From assembly GCA_014898415.1 (NCBI GenBank), contig RCTD01000001.1, positions 62,001 through 126,000 on the forward strand: 64,000 nt of DNA, given 5' to 3'. Every line of letters begins with the position of its first letter. The stretch's first letter is position 1. This stretch comes from Stromatinia cepivora (Eukaryota > Ascomycota > Leotiomycetes > Helotiales > Sclerotiniaceae). Below are positions 24,901-37,986 of this stretch, piece after piece. The notes below the pieces were generated by a model. The model saw only the letters and a list, made by a program, of their open reading frames with translations, made no database searches and was not told the origin of the DNA. The translations under genes and the position numbers were made by a program.

Positions 24901-27900
24901 AATCCAATAGTAGTTTAAGGTTCTATATAGATTTCAGATTATTGAATTCCTTAATATATAAGAATCAATATCCTTTTCTTTTGATCGACGAAATATTTTC
25001 TTAATTTTCCAATACTAAAATCTTTATTAAATTTGATATTCGTTAAACTTTCTATTATATAAAAATGGATCCTGTTTCGAAAAAGTATACTACTTTTTGA
25101 ATCCGATATGAATTATACAAATATAAGATCATATTATTTGGATTAACAAATAATTCTACAATCTATCAATATTATATAAATGATATTCTATTTGATTACT
25201 TAAATATCTTTTATACAATATATTTCGACAATATTCTAATCTATTTTAAAAACAAAAAAGAATATCAAATTCATATTAAATTAATTCTTGAACAATTAGA
25301 AATCATTGGTTTATAAATGGATCTCAAGAAATACAAATTCAATATTATATATACCAAATACTTGAACTTTATTATCTTTATTAAAAAAATAGAAATAGAT
25401 TCTGAAAAGATTAAAATAATTGAGAACTGGATTTTTCCGATAATAATGAAAAGGATTCAATCATTCTTTGGTTTTTGTAATTTTTATCAATGGTTTATTA
25501 AGGATTATAATATAATAACGAAATCTTTTAACGAATTTATTAAAGCAAATATTAAATTTGTATTTGACGAAATATACCAAAACGTATTCAATATCTTGAA
25601 AAAAAAGCTTATCTCTATTTTATTCCTACAATATTATAATCATCGATTCTTTTGTATACTCGAAACAAATATATCTGATAGAATAATTGTTAATATATTA
25701 TTATAATAATATAACGAAGATTAGTTTTCTGTAGTTTATTTCTCCAAAATTATAATTACTATTGAACTGAACTATAAAGTTTATAATAAAAAAATACTAT
25801 CAATTATTCGATTTCTTAATTATTGGAAAACGGAATTCGCTGGTTCATTATATAAAATCAAGATTTATATTAATTATAAGATCCTCGAATATTTCATAAC
25901 TACCAAGACTTTCAATACCCGATAAACTTGTTGAATAAAAATTCTAATTGATTATAATTTCATCATTATATATTGCCCTGGAAAAGATAATCCTTTTGTC
26001 AATACCTTAATTTATCGAATCGACGAATTAGATTTCTAGAATTATACTAAGAAAAAGAATCGCCTCCAACAACTTATTAAAGATAATCAAATTGATATCG
26101 AAATCATAAAAAAAGCTTTATAAAAGTATCATCCAAATGAAATAGCAATTATTAGTATTGATTTGAGTAAAATCGCTTTTTGATTCGATTTAATTAATTG
26201 TATTATCGAAGCAAATAAAATTATAGATAGTTTACTAATACTTAGAATACAAATTATTCAAAATCACAAGTATATATTATTCCAAAATAACCTTTTGTTT
26301 TATAATGACCATCTAATAATACTTGATATCAATAACCTTCGAATTTATCTAATTTATGAAACCTATAATTCTGTTTCTATTATTTATCTTGATATAAACA
26401 AAATCTATCTTTTATTATCTTAATAATACTATTGGCCCAAAATATATAATATTATAATCAAATATATATATAATTATTATATCTACAAATACAATTCCAT
26501 TCTATACAATTGTATCCCCAATTTATTGTATCCATTTTCAATTCCTAATCGAGTATAACAATATATCATTATAAACTATTGTAACTTTAATAAGAATAAA
26601 TATAGATATAACAATGTTTTAATCATTATTAATCAATTAACAAAGCAAACTATTTTTATACTTTATCACAAATCAATCAATACCCAAATTTAAGTATAAC
26701 TATATTTCTATTATATATATCAATATTATAATCCCTCTAATACTATAATATCGAATCGCAACCTTCAATTCATATTACAGTTTTAAAAAGAATTCAACTA
26801 AATCCTAAAAATCGATTTCAAATTATTCATTATTTATTATCCCTAAATCAATAATCAAATTGAAATCTATAATCAGTATCTTCAGCAACAGTTAAAGCTA
26901 TTTGTTAGCTATTATCAAAATAATTAATCAGAATTCCTATTTATAATAGATTATACATAATTTATTCTTCTATACGATTCTTTAAAAGGGTTTATACCCT
27001 ACAAAACCTTATACAAATATATATCAAAATATATATAGGAATAAAAGGAAAACACTAATAAGCTAACAAATGATATAAATATATATAATGCTTGTATATA
27101 TATAGAATATAATAGATTAACTTTTGCACAAACGAAAGAAGATTTATTATATATTTAAGCCAAAATATCGAAATCTATAAATGCTTATTAGTATAAAATC
27201 GATTTCGATATCGAAGATTATATATAACTTAATATAAAAAGTTACTTTATCCAAAAATTATTCAAAAAACTAGATTTCTCAATTCAAAGAAGATTCAAAA
27301 TCATTAATCGATTTGAAAGCTCTTTTAAACTTGAATTCTCGATTACAATAAAAATTCATCCTGTTTTCCCTTCAAATCGATTATACAAAATATATAATAA
27401 TCCTTTTCCTAATCAAATACTCGAATCATCTTTTTTACTTATTAATATAATTAATAATTCGGAATAAAAAATAAAGAAAATCCTAATAATAAAAAAAACA
27501 CAAAAAACTCTATTATACAAAATCTTATAGTTTAATAACAATACCAATCTTATCTAATATCCTATTTCCAATCTTAAAACATCATTACACCTTCTATACG
27601 ATTTTCATTTGACCAATTCAATATTACCTGGTCCTCCCAATCGATTAATTGATTAGATAAAATTCTATAAAAACGAAAAGGATAATTATAATTATATAGA
27701 TAACGATTCATTTATAAAACTAAAGAAAAGAAAAGTGTTCTTTAATATAGCAAACTAGATATTATGATTTTATAATAATATATATATATATAATCATAAA
27801 AGAATAAAAAACCCATACAAATTCAAGGGAATTTGATTATATATATATATAACCCGAGCTCCATATAACTAACGAACTACCACTATCAAAACAATACGAA

Positions 27901-28175
27901 AACAATATATTTCAAAAACTCATATCTATGATCATTTTAAAAATTATACAAAAGGAAACTTAAATATAATAAAAACAAAATATAATATCACCTCTATCGA
28001 TTTCGTTCAATTTAATTGATTTGATCAATTTGATCGATTAACTTGATTGATTTCGGAATTAATTATATTAATCACCCATTATCACTATATCATAATTCAA
28101 TCTCCTTCCCTTTTTTATTAAAACTTTTTCCTTTCAAAAATTCTTTAAATTAAAGAAAATACAAATCAATATTAA
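21934..28175 (+). mobile_element. Gypsy internal region, copy 1 (degenerate)
   Basis: Remnants in order. Gag-like region up to about 23.65 kb. Reverse transcriptase from 24765, where codons reading FIKKSNSSLRFYIDFRLLNS and later YFDNILIY are visible; the catalytic YxDD is damaged to YFDN. Then the connection and RNase H (25317-26040) with ETNISDR where the first acidic site is altered, integrase (about 26430-27060, INQLTKQTIF region), and a chromodomain-like end (about 27445-27640). It carries many in-frame stops and a 238-bp 3' deletion relative to copy 2, so no polypurine tract remains before LTR2. Confidence 0.9.
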
Positions 28176-28457
28176 TGTCACGAATCGTGAACCACAGGAG
28201 GCTAACCATGTGATACCTCTTATCTCCTATATCAATTTATAAACTGATCATCCGTATGTATGCGTTATGAATCATATGATTTAGTATAGTAAAATGGTAA
28301 TCCTAATAATGTATATATACAATCCTGCAGTTTATAAATGAGTATTTGTATATATATATCTAATTGTTCTTTATAAGCTATAATTCTTCAATTGTAGATT
28401 CTAAAGAATATAATTGATCTTGTTTATTCAGTTCTATTATAGTTTTTGTATATTATA
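28176..28457 (+). repeat. LTR2 (shared middle LTR)
   Basis: 282 bp. It serves as the 3' LTR of copy 1 and the 5' LTR of copy 2. Its first 82 bp differ from LTR1 at only three positions, all transitions, while the next ~30 bp differ far more. Confidence 0.93.
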
Positions 28458-31400
28458 TTATTTATAATTCATTTACAAGTGTTTGGCTATCTGATGGTCT
28501 TCTAAATAATACTTCACTTTAATAATATTTTCTTAGATGAACTTTTACAAATGTTATATTTAAAGGAAAAAGATTTATTCTGATTTAATCAACGAAGATA
28601 AACTCCTTTAAAAGTATACCATTACTTTTATAATACAACGAATTCCTTTTTCTATATATTCCGAATCTTCGAAAATATATTTTGAGGAATCTTCTTTTTC
28701 TTTTCAATTATTTCAATAATCTTTTGAAGAAAATATAAATATAGGATTGGATAATGTTATTATTGAAAGAAAGAAAACTGGTAAAAAAAGAATTCTAGTA
28801 TATGAAATTGATGCTTTTAATAATTTAATTGTTTCTTTCGAATTATTATTACAATTATAAGATTTTTATATAATGGTTATAAATTTGAAAGAAAAGAATC
28901 GATAATTGAAAGTTATAATGACGATGAGTTCTGTAATAATACAATTTCCTTTTGAACCCTAAATAATACCTATATAGATATTCAGATTAATAATAGTATC
29001 TGGGATTCCTTTTATTCTTTCAATCAAAATTTAAGAATCTTTATTTAAGCAAACCCGAAGATCTCGAAATCAAAAGAAGAAAACTTTGATTAGACGATTT
29101 AATTATCCGGGGTTTTTCGAGGATTCTCTTTCTTTTTCAGAAAATGACAATCTATTTAATAATCAAGAGTTCCTTTATTTAAAAAGCTGATTTAATTGGT
29201 CAAGATTATATTCTTATACTAATCACAACTCGCAACAAAATATATATATACCAAAATCTACAAATCTTATTACTAAACTTAATGATAGTATTAAACTTAA
29301 AGCTAATTTGTAGCAATTATTAATTATAAAACAATTCGAGTTATATACTATATCATTTAAAAATGAAATGCAATATCGTGTATATATAATCAACCAAACC
29401 GAATCAGAAGTACAAATACATTATCATATTCTTTATGTATAAATACTCCGATTCACAGTATTCGAATTGATCGAACAGTTTGCAACGATCTATCAGAATT
29501 CGGCCGAAATCGATGATACTCGCTTTTAATACAAGATATAGATTATGTCTAATACAATTCGATATAACAATTTCTTAGAATAGTATAGGAAATTCAAATT
29601 ATTTGTTATTCAAATAGAGATTATCGATAATAAAGTTCTATTCAGGGATCTTAAATAAAAGATTTCCGATTTTCTTTTACAAATAATAGTAATACTTATT
29701 AAGGATTATAAGATTATAAAAGAATTTGCGAATATATTTATTAAAGTAAATCAAAACGAAGTTTTATTACAAAAACGAAATCGATATTGTATTAATCGAA
29801 AAGCCTTTATAACTAAATCAACGATTATTATGAACCCTTTGCAACCCTTTCGAAACTCTAACAATTCCAATTTTGGAATCTTTATATTCCCGAAACCATT
29901 TCCACCTCAGAATGTCTTTTCCGGATACATCAGCTTTATTATATTCAATAATTATTCGAATTTCAAATATTCGTTGTCTTTTCCTTTTCCTGAAGTAGTA
30001 TATATATTGATGTTTTGTATTGATAACTTCAATAAGATCGAGATAGTATAAAAAGAAACAAAAGAATTCGAAGAATATCGGGATGTTGAAAAAGATTTCA
30101 GCCCAGAAATTATAATTAAAATTATACAGAATGCCTATTTAGAAGAAGAAAAGCATTTAAAATTAAATGCTTAGATTCTATCTCCATTTTAAATGTTATA
30201 CGGGATATAAGATTTCTTGATTTAACCAAATTTATAGAAGAAAAAATACTTATTTTCCTTTACAATTTTTCGAAAAATGATTATACTTATTAATCAAGAG
30301 TATTTATTAACTTTAAAGCAAATAAATTCGTTTTTATTAATATTATATTCTTTATTTGTTTATTTCCTATATTTAAATTCAGAATTATATTGTTTGAAAT
30401 TTCAATTGAAATTAAAAGGTATAATAATATATAAGATTATATTATTATTTATTTTATATTCCTTAATCTAATGGTTAATAATTATAAACAATCTTTTATT
30501 CCTTTCTTTATTATTGAATTAAAGAGTTATAGTATTATTTTAGATAGATTTTGATTATCAAAGATTCGAGCAAAACTCTATTGCTTTAATTAATATTTCG
30601 AATGATTTAAAGAGAAATCTTGTATTATCTTTTATTTGAATAATTTCCTTATTATCTAATTATCCTTTTGCAAATAGAAAATCAATCGATTAATCCAATA
30701 AGATATTGATTGACGAAATAACCAATTTGAAGAATATTAAAATCGAAGAGATTCATAATTGAATAGATCAATTATAATTAATAATATATAATAAGAATCT
30801 TCAAATATAAATATAATACAGATTCTTATTGAAAAAGAAGAAATCCTGATTCCTTTCAAATTCAATCTATTTTCTTCCTAATCAATTATACTACTATTGT
30901 AGATCTATAAATGTCTTCTTTATATATCGTTCGAAATCCTCGATCTATATATATTCAAACCCGATAAATTCTAATTAGAATACAAAAGAAATAAACAAAT
31001 TGAATTCTTTATTATTACTTTAAAAGAATTCGATGATATAATAGATTTTCGATAAAACGAATAATATACAGAAGAGAGAATATTGATTGCCCTAATCGAA
31101 TTCAAGAATACAAAAGTTCGAAAGAAACTCAATTAAGTATTAATCGAAATCAATTCAGAATCTGAAATACTATTTGAATATCGATAATATTATCGAATCT
31201 TTTTCAAGTATAAATCAAATATCTTATCTTTTAATCGATTTTATAATCACAAAATCATATTAGAAGGCAAAGGAGAATAAATTTTATATTACAATCCGCT
31301 TTATAAGATATCTTTGGAATAATTGGAAATCGTTAAAGAATATATTATGAATAATTTTAGTAAAGGTTTTATTGAATTTAGTCAAGTTTTTTATACTGTA

Positions 31401-34400
31401 TTTATTTTATTCGTTAAGAAACTTAATGGTAATTTGAAATTCTGTATAGATTTCAGATTATTGAATTCTTTAATATATAAGGATCAATATCTCTTTTCTT
31501 TGATCGATAAAATACTTTCTTGATTTTTCGGTACTAAAATCTTTATTAAATTCGATATTCATTAAACTTTTTATTGTATAAGAATGGATTCTATTTCAAA
31601 AGAGTATACTATTTTTCGAATCCGATATGGATTATACAAATATAAAATCATATTATTCGGATTAATGAATGATTTTGTAATCTATCAATGTTATATAAAT
31701 AATATTCTATTCGATTATTTAGATATCTTTTATATAATATATTTCAATAATATTCTAATCTATTCCGAAAACAAAGAAGAATATCAAATTCATATTAAAT
31801 TAATTCTTAAACAATTAGAAATTGTTAGTTTATAAGTGGATCTTAAGAAATACAAATTCAATATTATATATACCAAATACTTGGGCTTTATTATTTCTAT
31901 TAAAGGAATAAAAATGAACCCTGAAAAGATTAAGATAATTGAGAACTGGATCTTTCCAATAACAATAAAAGGGATCCAATCATTCTTTAGTTTTTGTAAT
32001 TTTTATTGATAATTCATTAAGGATTATGATATAATAATAAAACCTTTTAATGAATTTATTAAAACAAATATTAAATTTATATTCAACGAAGTATATCAAA
32101 ATATATTTAATATCTTGAAGAAAAAGTTTATCTCCGTTTTGCTTTTGTAATATTATAATCATCAATTCCCCTGTATACTCGAAACAAATATATCCAATAA
32201 AATAATTGCTAATATATTATTACAATAGTATAATGAAGATTGATTTCTTATAGCTTATTTCTTCAAGATTATAATTGCCGTTAAATTGAACTACAAAGTT
32301 CATAATAAGGAAATACTATTAATCATTCGATCTTTCAATTATTAGAAAGCGGAATTCGCTAGTTCATTATATAAAATCAAGGTTTATATTGATTATAAAA
32401 CCCTCGAATATTTCATGATTATCAAAACTCTTAATGCCCGATAAATTCGCTGGGCAGAAATTCTAATTGATTATAATTTCATTATTATATATCATTCTAA
32501 AAAAGATAATCCTTTTATTAATACTTTAATTTATCGGATTAACGAATTGAATTTCCAGAATTATACCAAAAAGAAGAATCGTCTTTAATAGTTTATTAAA
32601 GATAATTAAATTGATATTGAAATCATAAAAAAAACTTTATAAAAGTATTATTCAAACGAAACAATGATTATTAATATCGATTTGAATGAAATCATTCTTC
32701 GATTCGATTTAATTAATTATATTATCAAAGCAAATAAAACTATAGATAATTTGTTAATACTCAAAATACAAATTATCCAAAATCACAAATATATATTACT
32801 CTAAAATAATCTTTTGTTTTATAATGATCGCCTAATGATATTCAACATCGACAATCTTCGAATTTATTTAATTCATGAAACTCATAATTCCATTTCCATT
32901 ATTCATTTTGATATAAATAAAATCTATTTCTTATTATTTCAATAATATTATTAATTTAGAATATACAATATTGTAATCAAATATATATATAATTATCATA
33001 CTTGCAAATACAATTCTATTTTATACAATTGTACCCCCGATTTATTGTATCCATTTCCGATTTTTAATTGAATATAATAATATATTATTATAAATTATTA
33101 CAACTTTAATAAAGATAAATACAAATATAACAATATTTTAATTATTATTGATCAATTAACAAAACAAATTATCTCTATACTTTATCACAAATCAATCGAT
33201 ATCCAAATTCAAATATAACTATATCTCTATTATATATATCGATATTATAATCCCTTTAATACTATAATATCAGATCATGGCCTTCAATTCATATTATAGT
33301 TCTAAAAGGAATTCAGCCAAATCTTAGAAACCGATTTCAAACTATTTACTACTCACCATCCCCAAATTGATAATTAAACTAAGATTTATAATCAATACCT
33401 TCAGCAATAATTAAGGCCGTTTGTTAGTTATTATCAAAACGATTAATCAGAATTCCTACCTATAATGAATTACATACAATTTACTCTTCTATACAACTCC
33501 TTAGGAGGATTTATACTCTACAAAATCTTATACAGGTATGCACCGAAATATATATAGGAATGAAAGGAAGATGTTAATAAGCTAATAGACGATATAAATA
33601 TATATGATACCTGTATATACATAGAATATAATAAATTAATTTTTGTACAAATAAAAAAAGGCTTATTGTATATCCAAACCAAAATGTCGAAATCCACGAA
33701 TATTCACCGATGTAAGATCGATTTCGATATCGGAAATTATATATAGCTCAATATAAAGAGTTATTTTATCCAAAGATTATTCAAGAAACTGGATTTCCCA
33801 ATTCAAGGAAGATTCAAAATTATTGATCGATCTGGAAATTCTTTCAAACTTAAACTTTTGATTACAATGAAAATTCATCCTGTTTTCCTTTCAGATTAAT
33901 TATACAAAGCATATAACGATCCTCTTTTTGATCAAATACTCAAACCATTTTTGCTTATTAATATAATTAATGATTCGGAATAAAAAATAAAGAAGATTTT
34001 AATAATAAAGAAAATACAAAAAACCTTATTATATAAAATCTTATAATTTAATAACAATACCGATCTTATTTGGTATTCTACTTCCGATCTTAAAACATTA
34101 TTACACCTCCTGTGTGATTTTCATCTGGCCAATCCAACGTTGTTTGATCCTTTCAATCGATTAATTGATTGAATAAAGTTTTATGAGAGTGGAGAGAATA
34201 ATTATAATTATATAGATAACGATTTATTTATAAAATCAAAAAAAAGAAAAGTGTTCTTCAATATAGCAGATTAGATATTATGATTTTATAATGATATATA
34301 TATATGCGATTATGAAAGGATCGAAAACTTATACAAATTCGAAGGAATTTGATTATATATATATATAGTCCGAACTCCATATAATAGACGAGTTGCCATT

Positions 34401-34930
34401 ATCAAGATAATACGAAAGCAATATATTTCAAAAAACTCATATTTATAATCATTTCAAAAATTATGTAAAGGGAAGTTTGAATATAGTAAAAACGAAATAT
34501 AACATTACCCCTATTGATTTCGTTCAATTTGATTGATTTGATCAATTTGGTCGATTAACTTGATCAATTTCGGAATTAATTATATTAACCATCTATTATC
34601 ATTATATTATAATTCAACCTCCTTCCTTTTTCTATTGAAACTTTTTCCTTTCAAAGGTTCCTCAAATCAAGGAGAATACGAATCAATATTAATTTAATCA
34701 ATTAATGAACGATTTGATTGATTTAATCAATTCATTTATCATTTTGGTCAATTTGATCGATAATTTTGATCAATTTGGTCAATTTCTATTAAATTGATCA
34801 AATCAACCAAAATGATCAATCTAATTGATTTAAAGCTTATAAATCTTCACAAAATCTGGTTTCTAATGAAATAGCAATAAAATAAAAGAATGAAACACTC
34901 AAAGATAAGCTTTTCCGAAGAGAGGGGTAA
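28458..34930 (+). mobile_element. Gypsy internal region, copy 2 (degenerate)
   Basis: Co-linear with copy 1. Gag-like Pro/Phe-rich segment at 29830-30051; reverse transcriptase at 31323-31835 (VKKLNGNLKFCIDFRLLNSL; catalytic box now YFNN); RNase H about 31836-32600; integrase about 32930-33570; chromodomain-like end about 33975-34170. The frame is interrupted throughout by RIP-type stops. It keeps the 3' segment 34693-34930 missing from copy 1, including a polypurine tract directly before LTR3. Much of 34500-34830 is repetitive GATCAATTTGATC-like sequence. Confidence 0.9.
34917..34927 (+). other. Polypurine tract of gypsy copy 2
   Basis: GAAGAGAGGGG lies three bases upstream of LTR3, the expected position of the plus-strand primer for reverse transcription. 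The equivalent site before LTR2 has been deleted. Confidence 0.7.
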
Positions 34931-35212
34931 TATCACAAATCGTAAATTATAGAAGATTAATTATATAATACCTTTTATCTCTTATATCAATTTATAAACT
35001 AATCATTTATATACATACATTACAAATTATACGATTTAGTATAATAAAATGATAATCCTAATAATATATATATACAACCCTGCAGCCTATAAATGGGTAT
35101 TTGTGTATATATATCTAATCGCTTCTTACGAGCTATAATTCTTCAGTTGTAGATTCTAAAGAACATAATTGACCCTGTTTATTCAGCTCTACTACGGCTC
35201 TTGTGCGTCACA
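34931..35212 (+). repeat. LTR3 of the gypsy array
   Basis: 282 bp. The 5' third is heavily AT-converted compared with LTR1 and LTR2 (TATCACAAATCGTAAATTAT), whereas its 3' third is the least converted of the three (CTACTACGGCTCTTGTGCG). Confidence 0.92.
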
Positions 35213-35232
35213 ATTTTCTTTATAAAATGAAT
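35213..35232. repeat. Right flanking direct repeat of the gypsy array (20 bp)
   Basis: It starts on the base after LTR3 and matches 21632-21651 at 18/20 positions. Confidence 0.6.
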
Positions 35233-36023
35233 AATAAATTTTTTTATAATTAAATTGAAATTAATTGATTTTTTATTATTCGTGACTCTTATAATTTTTA
35301 TATTATTATATAAATCTAACAAAGGAAAATTAATAATATTAATTTGAAAAGTCAAAATTATATATCAAAAATACGTAGATTTCCTAATAACAATTTTGGA
35401 TTTTGATATATTTTACACTAAAAATCGGTAAAGGGACAATTCGCTTTCCGGGGATATTCGATTAGGAACTAAAAAATGACTATGCTTGCTTCACAAATAG
35501 GGGCCTTAACCAATTATATCGTTACGTTGATTGAAAATTTGTATAATGAAATCTAGATGGTTAAAGTATTATAAATTTCAAGATTTATTAATAAAATTAT
35601 TCAAAATCATTTAAAATTATTAATATTTTATTTTAGAATCTATTTTAAAGTTATTTGAATTTATTAAAAGAGGTTATATAAGCTTCAAAAGCTTCAGATC
35701 ATAAAGTTGTTGAAATTTTATCAAAATATTCAAAATTCGAAAATTTGAAGAGAATAGTTCAATATGTATTCGGATTCTTTAAAGCAGCATCAAAAGACAG
35801 GAAAAACAGCAATATGTGGGTAAAAAATGTCTTACATTACTTACTCTTTCAACCTCCGTAGTCGGCCGTTTGTGAGAGCCGACTATTCCTTAGGTGCCTG
35901 TGTTTAGCGTGTTTAATAGTTTGGATTGTAGTCTAATAATGGAGGGCTTTTGAATAGGTATTGAAATGATTTTGAAAATCCAATCAATTCAAACAACTTT
36001 ATCAAAATCACTCAAGCATTTTC
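35233..36023. other. AT-rich flank of the transposon island
   Basis: AT-rich to about 35760, then a return to normal composition. There is an 8-bp hairpin TAGTCGGC/GCCGACTA at 35859-35885. The 12-mer GATTGTAGTCTA occurs here (35924-35935) and again at 36156-36167, just past the solo-LTR-like segment. No gene seen. Confidence 0.45.
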
Positions 36024-36150
36024 TGTCATGAATCGGATCAATCATCTTGCCGATGCCATCGCTGGACCACGTACATATAATTCCCGTGGCCAATCATGTA
36101 TATATAGCTATAGATTTTAAGCATATAATTAAACCTTGTTTATTCAGTCA
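36024..36150 (+). mobile_element. Divergent solo LTR related to the gypsy family
   Basis: It begins TGTCATGAATCG, like the array LTR head TGTCACGAATCG. It contains an ACCACGT block, and near its end TATAGATTTTAAG...TTGTTTATTCAG corresponds to the LTR 3' part TGTAGATTCTAAAG...CTGTTTATTCAG. It is about half the length of the array LTRs and less AT-converted. The 3' boundary is uncertain; no target duplication found. Confidence 0.45.
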
Positions 36151-36169
36151 AATCAGATTGTAGTCTAAA

Positions 36170-36576
36170 CTATTGGGCACGTAAGAAGTCACCAGATCTA
36201 GTGGTGTGACATTTCAAAAATTCTTCTGGATAAGTTCTGTTGTTGGCGTCAGTGACTGTGCAATTTGTAAGAACAATTTGAGAATTAATGTCAATCATGT
36301 TTTTCTTGGATGAGGGGTTTCTAAATGCAGAAGAAGTAACATCGAAATTATAAATTATGATTCCATCACAGATCATTGTATAGAATGAGGTCCTACCACC
36401 AAGAGCAGGACCTGCAACTTCATTATTAATCATCATGCACTCGAACTGTAACATAACGATAACCGTTGGTATCAACTTGGTAGTATCGGTAATATCCTTA
36501 CTGATCGTATTCCATGGGGAGGTAAAGCTAAAAATAAAGCTTCGACGCCTAGCCTAGCAACTCGCTGCTCCTTCAT
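36170..36576 (-). CDS. Possible small two-exon gene, unknown function
   Basis: Exon 1 is 36576-36502 (ATG, MKEQRVARLGVEALFLALPP) and exon 2 is 36445-36170. The 56-nt intron (GTAAGG...TTACAG) is phase 0; total 116 aa. Exon 2 contains FYTMICDGIIIYNFDVTSSA and three Cys, ending FLRAQ. I recognise no family. The composition is protein-like and less AT-rich than the flank, but the gene ends within 20 bp of the solo LTR remnant. It may be real, a truncated end of a larger gene, or chance. Confidence 0.3.
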
Positions 36577-37986
36577 GGTCAACATAATGGCTGTACAGAC
36601 AATTAGACATCTTTGTCCAAGATATGGTAAATCTATCAGCCAAGCATCACACTTGAAGAATAAGGCTAGTCCACATTAACCCTAGGGTTTCGCATGGATA
36701 ACGGGTGATTCATACATTCATAGACAAACGGTTTGTGCTGTTTGTGCTTGTACCTGTATCAGTCCATTGTATGAGGCCACTGCACCAACTAATGCAAAAA
36801 TACCGACCGTTTTTTTCGTGTCTCAACTTAAATAAGTAGAGATAGAAAGTTCCACGGCCAAAAAGGCGAGAAAAGAAGCTTCTTTATACCTGGAAGCGAG
36901 AAAAGAAACTTTCATGTAGCCGTTACAAAGTTTGGTATTGGATCCAATGATCGGGGACGATCTGAGGTAAATAATGTAAAACCCGACGATCTGCATACTC
37001 TGTACGTTGCATGCCATGGACAATCACCGATGATGCGCCTGCCGCGTTACAGCGTAATATAAAACGTCGACCCCTGGTTTCCGGGCTCTCGGAACTGGAT
37101 ATCCGTCGGCTTCAGAATAATTTCAACCAAGCATGGTAATTTAGTCGACAGCCGATGTTAAACCTTCTTCTGACAGTTCCCCCCTAGCTTCCCCACTCCC
37201 GCTGTCTCCCGAGTCCCGCCGCTGGCCGGTCAAATATTACCGGTAATCTCTAGCATCATCTAGATGATGAAAGGCGGTTTTATTATTTCTTTCTTCGGAT
37301 CTATACATCCTATGATTTGTTCGATGCCTCAAGTAGACTTGCTATTATGCAAAGTCAATCATGTTGAGGATTTCGTAGGCCCTGATAAACAAATACCATC
37401 TTAAGATGGATGGTATCAGCTAGGAATTGCCAAGGAAAAACGTTTGTGGCTGTGAGTCTGAGAAGATGAAATCTGATTTTTCAAGAACATTAATGAAGAA
37501 CTCTGTTAATATAAGTATATTGCTGGATAATAAGGGTACGTACTTCGTTTACGACTCTGAATAAGGTTCGACTAGCAAGTCTAGTCCACATCATCAGAAT
37601 CAGATCCCGTATCAAGCATCAAATAAGATCACTGCGTGTCCCCAACACCACCAGCATGCATGAATTAAAATTATCGGGCGAAAAGAGATTTTTCATGCGC
37701 ATCTCCTACGAATGTCTCTCGACATGGATGGCCCAAACCCCATTTTCCAAAATTTTAAACCTTTTCCGTATCCCTTAATCCGTGCTGTGGGTAGAAAGAT
37801 GCCTGTTGCGTATCTCTATTTTCGAAGCACCATGGTCAAATACCATACAAGTACCCTATGCTTTCATGTGCTTTTATAATAATGGATCACCCGTCCCAGC
37901 AGAGTGTCATGACGTTCTTTTGTTCCATGATTTGATTTACTGATGCTTCTTGCTCGATTCTCGAAATCTTCCTCAGCGTGTTGATA
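36577..37986. other. Intergenic before the receptor gene
   Basis: Normal composition. Contains a perfect 16-bp palindrome CATCATCTAGATGATG at 37254-37269 and a repeated GCGAGAAAAGAA (near 36867 and 36896). No convincing ORF. The distal part is the promoter of the receptor gene. Confidence 0.5.

Larger units (their letters stand above)
21652..35212 (+). mobile_element. Tandem Ty3/gypsy chromovirus pair (LTR-I-LTR-I-LTR), RIP-degraded
   Basis: Three 282-bp LTRs (21652, 28176, 34931) alternate with two internal regions of 6242 and 6473 bp that align to each other throughout. The sequence is extremely AT-rich. The two copies differ mostly by C/T and G/A changes, and their frames are broken by many TAA/TAG stops, the signature of RIP. 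In each copy the order gag, reverse transcriptase, RNase H, integrase, chromodomain can be followed, which places it in the chromovirus branch of Ty3/gypsy. The whole array is bracketed by an 18/20 direct repeat (21632-21651 and 35213-35232). No copy can encode a functional polyprotein. Confidence 0.93.

Noticed and set aside
34690..34830. Repeated GATCAATTTGATC-like units as a CRISPR-like or tandem array
   Set aside because: Irregular spacing, no spacers, and located in the gypsy 3' untranslated part; a degenerate simple repeat.
21652..35212. Short ORFs (24765-25004, 25317-25706, 31323-31835 and others) as genes
   Set aside because: They are fragments of RIP-degraded gypsy polyprotein, not independent genes.
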